From Corallococcus silvisoli (GTDB lineage Bacteria > Myxococcota > Myxococcia > Myxococcales > Myxococcaceae), in NCBI RefSeq assembly GCF_009909145.1, contig NZ_JAAAPJ010000013.1:1-64000 (forward strand): 64,000 bases of DNA. Direction: 5' to 3'. Of this stretch, positions 34,375 to 44,456 are shown one piece after another (the stretch's first letter is position 1; every line of letters starts with the position of its first letter). The notes under the pieces are model-generated. The model had not been told where the DNA came from and did no database searches. It saw only the letters and a list, made by a program, of their open reading frames with translations. Both the position numbers and the translations under genes were made by a program.

Positions 34375-35219
34375 AGCGCATCCTCGTCATTGGCGCCGCC
34401 GGCAACACGGGGCACCCCATCACGGAGGGACTCACGGCGGAGGGCTTCACGGTCCGCACCGCCACTCGGGACGCCCGGCCTCCCGGAGGCGCCGCCGAGC
34501 ACGCGCGCTTCGACTGGGCGGACCCCACCACGCACGAGGCCGCGCTGGAAGGCGTGAACCGGATGTATGTACTGGCCCCGGCCCTGGTGGAGGACCCGTC
34601 CGTCCTCATGGTTCCCTTCCTGGAGCGCGCGCTGCGAAGGGGCGTGCGGCGCGTCGTCCTGCTCTCCTCCTCCGCCGTTCCGGAGGCGGGCCCGGGACTG
34701 GGGCAGGTGCACCACTTCCTGCGCCAGCACGCGCCGGAGTGGAGCGTGTTGCAGCCCTCGTGGTTCATGCAGAACTTCATCCACCCGCGCCACCACTGGG
34801 CGGCCGGCCTCCAACGCGACGGCACGCTGGTGACAGCCACCGGCGACGGCCGCGTCGGGTTCGTGGACGCGGCGGACATCGCGGCGGTGGGCATCCGGGC
34901 GCTCGCGGATGACGCCTCCCATGACACCGCGCACGTCATCACCGGCCCCCAGGCGCTGAGCTACGACGACGTCGCGGCCATCCTGTCCCGGGTGTGGAAC
35001 CGTCCCATCCGGCACGCGCGCGCGAGCCCCGAAGAGGCCCTGCGGCACCTGCGGGATGCCGGCATGCCGGACACCTACGCGCGCCTGCTGACGATGCTCG
35101 ACGGGCTCATCCACGACGGAGCCGAGGACCGCGTGACGGACACGGTGTCGCGCATCACGGGACATTCCCCGCGCGACTTCGAGTCCTTCCTCCGAGCGCA
35201 CCGCCCCGTCTGGCGTTGA
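34371..35219 (+). CDS. NmrA-like / NAD(P)H-binding atypical SDR
   Basis: 282 residues with a Rossmann fold beginning ILVIGAAGNTGHPITEGL (glycine motif G-A-A-G-N-T-G). The body matches the NmrA/quinone oxidoreductase 2 group: VNRMYVLAPALVEDPSVL, VVLLSSSAVPEAG, VLQPSWFMQNF, then VGFVDAADIAAVGIRAL. Members bind NADP(H) and either reduce quinones or act as redox sensors. Start overlaps the SnoaL-like stop; likely part of the same AraC-controlled unit. No strong terminator is seen in the 151 bases after it. Confidence 0.9.
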   Translation: MKRILVIGAAGNTGHPITEGLTAEGFTVRTATRDARPPGGAAEHARFDWADPTTHEAALEGVNRMYVLAPALVEDPSVLMVPFLERALRRGVRRVVLLSSSAVPEAGPGLGQVHHFLRQHAPEWSVLQPSWFMQNFIHPRHHWAAGLQRDGTLVTATGDGRVGFVDAADIAAVGIRALADDASHDTAHVITGPQALSYDDVAAILSRVWNRPIRHARASPEEALRHLRDAGMPDTYARLLTMLDGLIHDGAEDRVTDTVSRITGHSPRDFESFLRAHRPVWR

Positions 35220-35370
35220 GCCGCTCCGCCCACCTCCGCCCACGCGCGGATGTCCGCTGGAGGGCATGGCCCCTTCCCTTTGGGCGGGTTGAGGGTGCTC
35301 ACACCCAGGCGCACGTTGGGATCCCCGATCCTCCGGGTCCTCCACGGCGGGTTCCCCGGCGGTCCTTCTC

Positions 35371-36720
35371 ATGAGCACGCCCCCACCTACCGATACGGAC
35401 TCCCCTCCCGAGGCGCCGTCGCCGTCCGACGGGGAGGCTCCACCCGGCCCCGCACCGGACGACCAGGAACCACCCCGTCACCGGCGGCCCCGCTGGGGCT
35501 GGCTGTTGCTGCTGGTGGGACTCGTCCTCCTCGCCGTCGTCATCGCACGACGGCTGCACCGCCCCCACCCCGCCCCCGGAGCCACGGCGGCGGGTGGGCC
35601 AGGCGGCGCGGATGGCGGCGCGGGCGGACGCGGCCCCCAGCCCGTGGTGACGGCCCGGGCGACGACGCGCGACGTGCCGGTGTCCATCGTCGGCCTGGGC
35701 GCCGTGACCCCCACCGACTCCGTCACGGTGCATTCGCGGGTGGACGGACAGCTCATGCGCGTGGCCTTCAAGGAGGGCCAGTTCGTCAACGCGGGTGACC
35801 TCCTGGCGGAGCTCGACCCCCGCCCCTTCCAGACCCAGCTGGAGCAGGTCCAGGGCCAGCTCATTCGCGACGAGGCGCTGCTGGCGAACGCCCGGCTGGA
35901 CCTGCGCCGCTACACCATCCTGGTGGAGCAGGACTCCGTCGCGGTCCAGCAGCTCGACACCCAGCGCGCCCTCGTGCGCCAGTACGAGGGCACCGTGGTG
36001 GCGGACCGGGGCGCGGTCGCCGCCGCCAAGCTCAACCTCGTCTACACGCGCATCGCCTCACCCGTCGCCGGCCGCGTGGGCCTCCGGCTCGTCGACCCCG
36101 GCAACATCGTCCACGCCGCGGACACGAACGGCATCGTCGTCGTCAACACCCTGCAACCCATCACGGTGATCTTCTCCATCCCGGAGGACAACGTGCCGCA
36201 GGTGATGACGAAGCTGGACGCGCACCAGCCCCTCGTCGTCCAGGCCTACGACCGCACCGCCCAGCGCCTCCTGGCCACCGGCACGCTGCTCACCGTGGAC
36301 AATCAGATCGACCCCAACACCGGCACCGTGCGGCTGAGGGCGACGTTCCCCAACCGCGACTCGCGGCTGTTCCCCCAGCAGTTCGTCAACGCGCGGTTGA
36401 TCATCGACACGCTGCACGGCGCCACCATCGTCCCCACCGCCGCGCTCCAGCACGGGGTGCAGGGGACGTTCGTCTACGTCGCGGAGGCCAACAACACCGT
36501 CAGCCAGCGCGCGGTGACGACCGGCCCCGCGGACGGCGACGACACCGTCGTCACCCAGGGCCTGCGGCCCGGCGAAGCGGTGGTGGTGGAGGGGGCCGAC
36601 CAGCTCACCAACGGCGCCCACATCCGGCTCCAGCGCGCCCTGACCTCCGGGCCCGGCGTGGGGGGCAGCGGGGCGGGGGCACCGGACGGCGGCGCCGGGG
36701 CCACGGACGGAGGACGCTGA
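35371..36720 (+). CDS. RND efflux periplasmic adaptor (MdtA-like membrane fusion protein)
   Basis: 449 residues; joins the inner-membrane pump to the outer-membrane channel. The N-terminus is Pro-rich (about 40 residues) before one membrane anchor (WGWLLLLVGLVLLAVVIA), then a Gly/Ala linker. The lipoyl half-motifs and hairpin are visible: VHSRVDGQLMRVAFKEGQFV, GDLLAELDPRPFQTQLEQ and IASPVAGRVGLRLVDPGNIV. VDNQIDPNTGTVRLRATFPN marks the beta-barrel region as in MdtA. The C-terminus is Gly/Asp-rich. The stop codon abuts the ATG of the first permease (36720/36721). First gene of the efflux operon; no regulator is adjacent, the AraC pair being upstream in the same direction as the pump. Confidence 0.93.
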   Translation: MSTPPPTDTDSPPEAPSPSDGEAPPGPAPDDQEPPRHRRPRWGWLLLLVGLVLLAVVIARRLHRPHPAPGATAAGGPGGADGGAGGRGPQPVVTARATTRDVPVSIVGLGAVTPTDSVTVHSRVDGQLMRVAFKEGQFVNAGDLLAELDPRPFQTQLEQVQGQLIRDEALLANARLDLRRYTILVEQDSVAVQQLDTQRALVRQYEGTVVADRGAVAAAKLNLVYTRIASPVAGRVGLRLVDPGNIVHAADTNGIVVVNTLQPITVIFSIPEDNVPQVMTKLDAHQPLVVQAYDRTAQRLLATGTLLTVDNQIDPNTGTVRLRATFPNRDSRLFPQQFVNARLIIDTLHGATIVPTAALQHGVQGTFVYVAEANNTVSQRAVTTGPADGDDTVVTQGLRPGEAVVVEGADQLTNGAHIRLQRALTSGPGVGGSGAGAPDGGAGATDGGR

Positions 36721-39700
36721 ATGTCCGAACCCTTCATCCTGCGGCCCATCGCGACGTCGCTGCTGATGCTGGCCCTGCTGCTGGGCGGCGTGCTGTCGTA
36801 CCGCCTGCTGCCCGTCTCCGCGCTGCCGGAGGTGGACTACCCCACCATCCAGGTCCTCACCTTCCAGCCGGGCGCCAGCCCGGACGTGGTGGCCTCCGGC
36901 GTCACCGCGCCCCTGGAGCGGCAGTTCGGGCAGATGCCCGGCCTCAACCAGATGACGTCGTCCAGCTCCAGCGGCGCGTCCGTCATCACGCTCCAGTTCA
37001 CGCTCCAGATGAGCCTGGACATCGCGGAGCAGCAGGTCCAGGCCGCCATCAACGCCGCCAACAACCTGCTGCCCACGGACCTGCCCAACCCGCCCATCTA
37101 CAACAAGGTCAACCCCGCGGACACGCCGGTCATCACCCTGGCCCTCACCTCCGACACCGTGCCCCTCACCCAGGTGGAGGACCTGGCGGACACGCGCGTC
37201 GCGCAGAAGCTCTCCCAGCTCCCCGGCGTCGGGCTCGTGAGCATCAGCGGCGGCCAGCGCCCCGCCGTGCGCATCCAGGCCAACGGGCTGGCGCTGGCCG
37301 CGCGCGGCCTCACGATGGAGGACGTCCGCACCGCGGTCGCCGCCGCCAACGTGAACAGCCCCAAGGGCGGCTTCGACGGTCCCCGACAGGCGTACACCAT
37401 CAACGCCAACGACCAGCGCCTGTCGAGCAAGGAGTACGCCCCGCTCATCATCGCCTACCGCGACAGCGCCCCCGTGCGGCTGTCCGACGTGGCGCACGTC
37501 TTCGACGGCGCGGAGAACGTGCGGCAGGCCGCCTGGGCCGGGACCACGCCCGCGGTCATCCTCAACGTGCAGCGCCAGCCCGGCGCGAACGTCATCGCCG
37601 TCGTGGACAGCGTCCGCAAGCTGCTGCCCCAGCTGCAGTCCACCCTGCCCGCGACGGTGAAGGTGGCCGTGCTCAGCGACCGCACCACCACCATCCGCGC
37701 CTCCGTGAGCGACGTGCAGCACGACCTGATGTTCTCCGTCGCGCTCGTCGTGCTCGTCATCTTCGTCTTCCTGCGCAACGCCTCCGCCACCTTCATCCCC
37801 AGCATCGCCGTGCCCCTGTCCCTGGTGGGCACCTTCGCCGCGATGTCGCTCCTGGGCTTCTCCCTCAACAACCTGACCCTGATGGCGCTCACCATCGCCG
37901 CGGGCTTCGTCGTCGACGACGCCATCGTGATGATCGAGAACATCAGCCGCTACATCGAAGGCGACATGCCGCCCATGGAGGCCGCGCTCAAGGGCTCCAA
38001 GCAGATCGGCTTCACCATCATCTCCCTCACGGTGTCGCTCATCGCCGTGCTCATCCCCCTGCTCTTCATGGGGGACGTGGTGGGGCGCCTGTTCCGCGAG
38101 TTCGCCATCACCCTGGCCGTGACCATCCTGCTGTCCGCGGTCGTGTCCCTGACCCTCACCCCCATGCTCTGCTCGCGGCTCCTGCGCCGCCACCGGCCGG
38201 AAGAGGCCAACCGCTTCGAGCGCGTCGTGGGCGGCGCGTTCGACCGCCTGGTCGGCCGCTACGACGTCGCGCTGACGTGGGTGCTGGGCCACCGCGCGCT
38301 GACGATGCTCATCGCCGGCGTGACGCTCCTGCTCACCGCGCTGCTCCTCTACACCATCCCCAAGGGCTTCTTCCCCGTCCAGGACACCGGCGTGCTCCAG
38401 GGCATCTCCCTGGCGCCCCAGTCCATCTCCTTCCCCGCCATGGCCGAGCGCCAGCAGGCCCTGGCCCGGGTGGTGTTGGAGGACCCGGCCGTGGAGGGGC
38501 TGTCGTCGTTCATCGGCGTGGACGGCACCAACACCACGCCCAACAGCGGCCGGATGCTCATCACGCTCAAGCCGCTGTCGGACCGCGACGCCTCCGCCAC
38601 GGAGATCATCCGCCGCCTCCAGCCCGCGCTGAACGGCGTGCCCGGCATCTCCCTGTCCCTGTCGCCCGTGCAGGACCTCACGCTGGACAGCCGCGTGAGC
38701 CGCACCCAGTACCAGTACAGCCTCAGCTCCCCGGACACCGCGGAGCTGGAGTCCTGGACGAACCAGCTCGTCACCCGCCTGCGCACGCAGCACGAGCTGA
38801 CGGACGTCTCCAGCGACATGCAGAACGGCGGCCTGCGGCTCAACATCACCCTGGACCGGGACACCGCCGCGCGCCTGGGCATCACGCCCCAGCAGATCGA
38901 CGACGCCCTCTACGACGCCTTCGGCCAGCGGCAGGTGTCCACCATCTTCACCCAGCTCAACCAGTACCGCGTGGTGCTGGAGGTGCAGCCCTCGCTCCAG
39001 CGCGTGGACACCGCCCTGCGCTCCGTCTACCTCCAGTCCGCCAGCGGAGGCGCCGTGCCCCTGTCCACCATCGTCCAGGTGAAGCCGGGGATGGGGCCGC
39101 TCAGCGTCAACCGGCAGGACCAGTTCCCCGTCGCCATCGTCTCCTTCAACCCCGCGCCGGACGTGTCCCTGTCCCAGGCGGTGAGCGCGTTCGACGGGGT
39201 GCGAAAGAAGCTCCAGATCCCCCCCTCCGTGCAGACCGCCTTCGAGGGCACCGCGCGCACGTTCCAGGACTCACTCACCAACGAGGGCTTCCTCGTGCTG
39301 GCGGCCGTCGTGGCCGTCTACCTGGTGCTCGGCGTGCTGTATGAGTCCTACGTCCACCCGCTCACCATCCTGTCCACGCTGCCGTCCGCGGCCATGGGCG
39401 CGCTGCTGGCGCTGCGGGTGTGCGGGCTGGAGCTGGGGATGATCGCCCTCATCGGCATCATCCTGCTCATCGGCATCGTGATGAAGAACGCCATCATGAT
39501 GATCGACTTCGCGCTGGAGGCCGAGCGCCTGGAGGGCAAGGCCCCCCGCGACGCCATCCACGAGGCGTGCCTGCTGCGCTTCCGCCCCATCCTGATGACC
39601 ACGATGGCGTCCATGCTGGGCGCCGTGCCCCTGGCGCTCGGTGGGGGCATTGGCGCGGAGCTGCGTCAGCCCCTGGGCATCGCCATCATCGGCGGGTTGA

Positions 39701-39825
39701 TGGTCAGCCAGCTGCTGACGCTCTTCACCACCCCCGTCATCTACCTGGGCTTCGCCGGGCTGTCGCGCAGGCTCCAGCACCTGCGGCACCGCTCCGCCCC
39801 TGTCCCGCCGCGGAGCCCGGCGTGA
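36721..39825 (+). CDS. RND efflux permease, MdtB-like
   Basis: 1034 residues, inner-membrane proton-drug antiporter of the hydrophobe/amphiphile exporter group. Starts FILRPIATSLLMLALLLGG, has the porter-domain segments around QVQAAINAANNLLP and FGQRQVSTIFTQLNQYRV, and the proton-relay Asp pair in GFVVDDAIVMIENISR. The second repeat ends in LLIGIVMKNAIMMIDFALEA. Length is normal. It directly abuts the adaptor and overlaps the next permease (GTGA at 39822-39825). By analogy with MdtB and MdtC, the two permeases should form a mixed trimer. Confidence 0.95.
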   Translation: MSEPFILRPIATSLLMLALLLGGVLSYRLLPVSALPEVDYPTIQVLTFQPGASPDVVASGVTAPLERQFGQMPGLNQMTSSSSSGASVITLQFTLQMSLDIAEQQVQAAINAANNLLPTDLPNPPIYNKVNPADTPVITLALTSDTVPLTQVEDLADTRVAQKLSQLPGVGLVSISGGQRPAVRIQANGLALAARGLTMEDVRTAVAAANVNSPKGGFDGPRQAYTINANDQRLSSKEYAPLIIAYRDSAPVRLSDVAHVFDGAENVRQAAWAGTTPAVILNVQRQPGANVIAVVDSVRKLLPQLQSTLPATVKVAVLSDRTTTIRASVSDVQHDLMFSVALVVLVIFVFLRNASATFIPSIAVPLSLVGTFAAMSLLGFSLNNLTLMALTIAAGFVVDDAIVMIENISRYIEGDMPPMEAALKGSKQIGFTIISLTVSLIAVLIPLLFMGDVVGRLFREFAITLAVTILLSAVVSLTLTPMLCSRLLRRHRPEEANRFERVVGGAFDRLVGRYDVALTWVLGHRALTMLIAGVTLLLTALLLYTIPKGFFPVQDTGVLQGISLAPQSISFPAMAERQQALARVVLEDPAVEGLSSFIGVDGTNTTPNSGRMLITLKPLSDRDASATEIIRRLQPALNGVPGISLSLSPVQDLTLDSRVSRTQYQYSLSSPDTAELESWTNQLVTRLRTQHELTDVSSDMQNGGLRLNITLDRDTAARLGITPQQIDDALYDAFGQRQVSTIFTQLNQYRVVLEVQPSLQRVDTALRSVYLQSASGGAVPLSTIVQVKPGMGPLSVNRQDQFPVAIVSFNPAPDVSLSQAVSAFDGVRKKLQIPPSVQTAFEGTARTFQDSLTNEGFLVLAAVVAVYLVLGVLYESYVHPLTILSTLPSAAMGALLALRVCGLELGMIALIGIILLIGIVMKNAIMMIDFALEAERLEGKAPRDAIHEACLLRFRPILMTTMASMLGAVPLALGGGIGAELRQPLGIAIIGGLMVSQLLTLFTTPVIYLGFAGLSRRLQHLRHRSAPVPPRSPA

Positions 39826-42800
39826 ACCCGTCCGCGCTCTTCATCCGGCGCCCCGTCGCCACCTCGCTGCTGGCGCTGGGGATCGCGCTCGTGGGGGCGC
39901 TCTCCTTCAAGATCCTCCCCGTCGCGCCGCTGCCCCAGGTGGAGTTCCCCACCATCAGCGTGCAGGCGGCCCTGCCGGGCGCGAGCCCGGAGATCATGGC
40001 CACGTCGGTCGCCACGCCGCTGGAGCGGCAGCTGGGCCGCATCGCGGGCATCACCCAGATGACGTCGTCCAGCAACCTGGGCGCCACGAGCATCGTCGTG
40101 CAGTTCGACCTGTCGCGAAACATCGACGGGGCGGCGCGCGACGTCCAGGCCGCCATCAACGCCGCCCGGGGCAACCTGCCCACGAACCTGCCCAACAACC
40201 CCACCTACCGGAAGGTGAACCCCGCGGACGCGCCCATCATGCTGCTGGCGCTCACGTCCCCCAACCGGGGGCGCGGCAAGCTCTACGACCTGGCGTCCAC
40301 CATCCTCCAGCAGCAGGTGTCCCAGGTGACGGGCGTGGGGCAGGTGCTGGTGGGCGGCGGCGCGCTGCCCGCGGTGCGCGCGGAGGTGAACCCCACCGCG
40401 CTGGAGAAGTACGGCCTGGGGCTGGACGCGGTCCGCACCGTGCTGGGCGCGCAGAACTCCAACCGCCCCAAGGGCCAGCTCGTGGACGGCCCCCGGGCCT
40501 ACCTGCTCACCGCCGACGACCAGATCGTCCGCGCGGAGCAGTACCGGCCGCTCATCCTCGGCTACTCCAACGGCGCCGCGGTGCGGCTCCAGGACGTCGC
40601 CAACGTCACCGACGACAACGTGGAGGACGTGCACAGCCTGGGGCTCGCCAACGGCAAGGAGGCCATCATCCTCATCATCTTCAAGGAGCCGGGGGCCAAC
40701 GTCATCGACACGGTGGACGCGCTCCAGGCGAGGCTCCCCGCGTTCCAGGCCATCCTCCCGGCGGACGTGGACCTGACGGTGATGATGGACCGCACCACCA
40801 CCATCCGCGCGGCGCTGCGGGACGTGGAGATGACGCTCCTGATGTCCATCGGCCTGGTCATCCTGGTGGTGTTCGCCTTCCTGGGCAACCTGCGCGCCAC
40901 GCTCATCCCCAGCGTCGCCGTGCCGCTGTCGCTGCTGGGCACCTTCGCGATCATGAAGCTGCTCGGCTTCAGCCTGGACAACCTGTCGATGATGGCCCTC
41001 ACCATCTCCACCGGCTTCGTGGTGGATGACGCCATCGTCGTGCTGGAGGACATCGAACGGCACATCGAGGAGGGCCTGCCGCCCATGGAGGCGGCGCTGC
41101 GCGGCGCGCGCGAGGTCGGCTTCACCGTGCTGTCGATGAGCATCTCCCTCATCGCCGTCTTCATCCCCCTGCTCCTCATGCAGGGCATCGTGGGCCGGCT
41201 GTTCCGCGAGTTCGCCGTCACGCTGTCGGTGGCCATCCTGATGTCCCTGGTGGTGTCCCTCACCGTGACCCCCACCATGTGCGCGCTGCTGCTGCGGCCC
41301 AAGGCGCCCCGGCGCTCGCGCTCCTCCTTCCACCCCTTCGCGCGGTTGAACGCGGGCTATGCGCGCAGCCTGTCGTGGTCGCTGGGACACCCGGCGCTGC
41401 TCTTGCTGCTCACGCTCGTCGCCATCGCGCTCAGCGGATACCTGTTCGTCGTCATCCCCAAGGGGTTCTTTCCGCAGCAGGACACCGGCCGGCTCACCGC
41501 CAGCGTCCAGGCGGAGCAGGACATCTCCTTCGCGGCGATGCGCCAGAAGTTCACGACCTACGTGAACCTCATCAACGAGGACCCGGCCGTCCAGGCGGTG
41601 GCGGGCTCCATTGGCGGCTCCGGCCCCAGCGGCTCATCGAACGCGGGCACGCTCTTCATCACGCTCAAGCCGCTGGAGGAGCGCAAGCTGTCCGCGGACG
41701 CCGTCATCGCGCGGCTGCGCGGAAAGCTGATGGTCGTGCCGGGCGCCACGGTGTATCTGCAGTCCGCGCAGGACCTGGTGATTGGCGGGCGGCAGGGCAA
41801 CGCGCAGTACCAGTACACCCTGTCCTCGGACACGCTGCCCGTGCTGAATGAGTGGGCGCCGCGCGTGCTGGAGCGGCTGAAGCAGGTCCCCGGCATGCTG
41901 GACGTCAACAGCGACCAGCGCGACCACGGGTTGGAGACCAACGTCGTCATCGACTACGACACCGCGGGCCGCTTCGGCCTCACCGCGGCGCAGATCGACA
42001 GCGTGCTGTACGACGCCTTCGGTCAGCGGCAGGTGTCCACGATGTACACCAGCAGCAACCAGTACCACGTGGTGATGATCGTCCTGAAGGACTTCTGGCA
42101 GCGGCCGGAGAGCCTGCGCGACATCTACGTGACGAGCGCGAGCGGGGTGCAGGTGCCCCTGTCGGCGTTCGCGAGCTTCGTGCCCGCGAGCACGCTGCTG
42201 TCCGTCAACCACCAGGGCCAGTTCCCCTCCGCGACGGTGTCCTTCAACCTGGGGCTGGGAACCTCCCTGGGGCCCGTCGTCACCCAGATTGGCGCGGCCG
42301 TGCGCGACATGGGCCTGCCCTCCACGGTGCAGGGCAGCTTCAGCGGCACGGCCCAGGCGTTCCAGGCCTCGCTCGCCTCCGAACCCCTCCTCATCGCCGC
42401 GGCCCTCTTCGCCGTCTACATCGTGCTGGGCATCCTCTACGAGAGCCTCATCCACCCCATCACCATCCTGTCCACGCTGCCTTCCGCGGGCGTGGGGGCG
42501 CTGCTGGCCCTGCTGCTGTTCAACCTGGACCTGTCCATCATCGCCCTCATCGGCATCATCCTGCTCATCGGCATCGTGAAGAAGAACGCCATCATGATGA
42601 TCGACTTCGCGCTGGTGTCGGAGCGCGAGGGACACCTGGGCTCGCGCGACGCCATCTTCCACGCCGCCCAGCTGCGCCTGCGCCCCATCCTGATGACCAC
42701 GATGGCGGCGCTGCTGGGCGCGCTGCCGCTGGCCATGGGGACCGGCGTGGGCTCCGAGCTGCGCCGGCCGCTGGGCATCGCCATCGCCGGGGGGCTGTGC

Positions 42801-42923
42801 CTGAGCCAGCTGCTCACGCTCTACACCACCCCGGTCATCTACATGACCCTGGACCGCCTGGGCCGCCGCGCACGCGAGTGGCGCGCGCGCCGCTTCGCGC
42901 CCCGCAGGCCCGGACGGGCTTGA
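39822..42923 (+). CDS. RND efflux permease, MdtC-like
   Basis: 1033 residues from GTG 39822, which overlaps the stop of the previous permease; the first residues VNPSALFIRRPVATSLLALG mark the usual start of the family. Porter-domain and Asp-pair motifs are present (GFVVDDAIVVLEDIER), and LLIGIVKKNAIMMIDFALVS ends the second half; Lys replaces the Met of the partner there. The paired-permease arrangement is that of MdtABC, where MdtB and MdtC have unequal roles in transport. Substrates in other bacteria include bile salts and novobiocin; here unknown. Confidence 0.95.
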   Translation: MNPSALFIRRPVATSLLALGIALVGALSFKILPVAPLPQVEFPTISVQAALPGASPEIMATSVATPLERQLGRIAGITQMTSSSNLGATSIVVQFDLSRNIDGAARDVQAAINAARGNLPTNLPNNPTYRKVNPADAPIMLLALTSPNRGRGKLYDLASTILQQQVSQVTGVGQVLVGGGALPAVRAEVNPTALEKYGLGLDAVRTVLGAQNSNRPKGQLVDGPRAYLLTADDQIVRAEQYRPLILGYSNGAAVRLQDVANVTDDNVEDVHSLGLANGKEAIILIIFKEPGANVIDTVDALQARLPAFQAILPADVDLTVMMDRTTTIRAALRDVEMTLLMSIGLVILVVFAFLGNLRATLIPSVAVPLSLLGTFAIMKLLGFSLDNLSMMALTISTGFVVDDAIVVLEDIERHIEEGLPPMEAALRGAREVGFTVLSMSISLIAVFIPLLLMQGIVGRLFREFAVTLSVAILMSLVVSLTVTPTMCALLLRPKAPRRSRSSFHPFARLNAGYARSLSWSLGHPALLLLLTLVAIALSGYLFVVIPKGFFPQQDTGRLTASVQAEQDISFAAMRQKFTTYVNLINEDPAVQAVAGSIGGSGPSGSSNAGTLFITLKPLEERKLSADAVIARLRGKLMVVPGATVYLQSAQDLVIGGRQGNAQYQYTLSSDTLPVLNEWAPRVLERLKQVPGMLDVNSDQRDHGLETNVVIDYDTAGRFGLTAAQIDSVLYDAFGQRQVSTMYTSSNQYHVVMIVLKDFWQRPESLRDIYVTSASGVQVPLSAFASFVPASTLLSVNHQGQFPSATVSFNLGLGTSLGPVVTQIGAAVRDMGLPSTVQGSFSGTAQAFQASLASEPLLIAAALFAVYIVLGILYESLIHPITILSTLPSAGVGALLALLLFNLDLSIIALIGIILLIGIVKKNAIMMIDFALVSEREGHLGSRDAIFHAAQLRLRPILMTTMAALLGALPLAMGTGVGSELRRPLGIAIAGGLCLSQLLTLYTTPVIYMTLDRLGRRAREWRARRFAPRRPGRA

Positions 42924-42941
42924 GGCCAGGACACGGAGCCG

Positions 42942-44384
42942 ATGATGCGCCTTCGCTTCCACGCCGTTTCCATCCTGGCCCTGGGGCTGCTGACCGGGTG
43001 CCCCGTGGGCCCCAACTACAAGCGGCCCACGGCCCCGGTGCCCACGCGTTTCAAGGAGGCCGCGGAGGGCTGGAAGCCCGCGCAGCCCAATGACAGACAC
43101 GACCGGGGGCCCTGGTGGAAGCGGTTCGGGGACCCGGAGCTGGACGCGCTGGAGGAGAAGGTCGCGCGCGCCAACCAGACGGTGGCCAGCTACGAGGCCG
43201 CCTACCGCCGGGCCCGGGCCATGGTGGCGGAGGCCCGCGCGTCGCTGTTCCCCACGCTGGGGGCCTCGGGCTCGGTGACGCGGTCGAAGGGCGCCGGCCT
43301 CACCACCGCCGCGCCCGGCGTCGGAAACCCGGCGACCAGCACCGTGGGCAACATCTACGACCTGGCCCTGGACGCGACGTGGGAGCCGGACCTCTGGGGC
43401 GGCGTGCGCCGCCAGGTCTCCGGGGCGAAGGCGTCCGCCCAGGCCGCCGGCTCCGACCTGGACAACGCGAAGCTGTCCGCCCAGGGGACGCTCGCGCAGA
43501 GCTACTTCCAGCTGCGCGCGCTGGACACGGCCCAGCGGCTGCTGGACGACGCGGTCATCGGCTACCAGAAGTCCCTCCAGCTCACCCTGAACCGCTACGC
43601 GCAGGGCGTGGCCGCGCGGGCGGACGTCCTCCAGGCCCAGACCCAGCTGGCCCTGGCCCGGTCGTCCGCGACGCAGAATGAGATCGCCCGGGCCACCTAC
43701 GAGCACGCCATCGCGGTCCTCGTGGGAGAGCCCGCGTCCAGCTTCTCCATCCCGCGGGTGCCGCTGACCGCGACGCCGCCGCCCCTGCCGCTGGAGCTGC
43801 CCTCCACGCTCCTGGAGCGCCGTCCGGACATCGCCGCCGCCGAGCGCCGGGCCGCCGCCGCGAACGAGCAGATTGGCGTCGCCATCTCCGCGTGGTTCCC
43901 CTCCCTCAACCTGAGCGCGTCCGGAGGCTTCGTCAGCACCACCCTGTCGAAGTGGCTGACGGCGCCCCACCTGGTCTGGTCGCTGGGGCCGCAGCTGGTG
44001 GCGACCCTCTTCGACGGCGGCCTTCGCGCCGCGCAGACGGAGGACGCGCGCGCGGCCTACGACCAGAGCGTCGCCACCTACCGGGCCACCGTGCTGGCCG
44101 CGTTCCAGGACGTGGAGGACAACCTCGTGTCGCTGCGCGTGCTGGAGCAGCAGGTCGTCATCCAACAGGAGGCGGTCAGCTACGCGCGGCAGACCTTGGA
44201 GGTCGTGCTGAACCAGTACAAGGCGGGCACGGCGACGTACCTGCAGGTCATCACCGCGCAGACCACGCTCTACTCCTCCGAGCAGACGCTGGCGAACATC
44301 GCCGGACAGCGCATGGTGTCCGCGGTCGGGCTCATCAAGGCGCTGGGCGGGGACTGGCACACGCCCCCTCCCAAGGCCGACTGA
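42942..44384 (+). CDS. Outer-membrane efflux lipoprotein (OprM/NodT family TolC-like)
   Basis: 480 residues; forms the outer-membrane channel of the pump. The lipobox is L-T-G-C with C20, followed by the signature PVGPNYKRP. The coiled-coil halves are typical: NQTVASYEAAYRRARAMVAE, NRYAQGVAARADVLQAQTQL, ERRPDIAAAERRAAAANEQI and LNQYKAGTATYLQVITAQTT. Two Met codons start the frame (42942 and 42945). Eighteen bases separate it from the second permease, so it is the last gene of the operon. Confidence 0.95.
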   Translation: MMRLRFHAVSILALGLLTGCPVGPNYKRPTAPVPTRFKEAAEGWKPAQPNDRHDRGPWWKRFGDPELDALEEKVARANQTVASYEAAYRRARAMVAEARASLFPTLGASGSVTRSKGAGLTTAAPGVGNPATSTVGNIYDLALDATWEPDLWGGVRRQVSGAKASAQAAGSDLDNAKLSAQGTLAQSYFQLRALDTAQRLLDDAVIGYQKSLQLTLNRYAQGVAARADVLQAQTQLALARSSATQNEIARATYEHAIAVLVGEPASSFSIPRVPLTATPPPLPLELPSTLLERRPDIAAAERRAAAANEQIGVAISAWFPSLNLSASGGFVSTTLSKWLTAPHLVWSLGPQLVATLFDGGLRAAQTEDARAAYDQSVATYRATVLAAFQDVEDNLVSLRVLEQQVVIQQEAVSYARQTLEVVLNQYKAGTATYLQVITAQTTLYSSEQTLANIAGQRMVSAVGLIKALGGDWHTPPPKAD

Positions 44385-44456
44385 GCCCTCCGGCCGTCTG
44401 ATGTCCGGGTGGACAGTTCCCTCCATCTTCCTTCGGAACGAACTCCGGAGGGGCAG

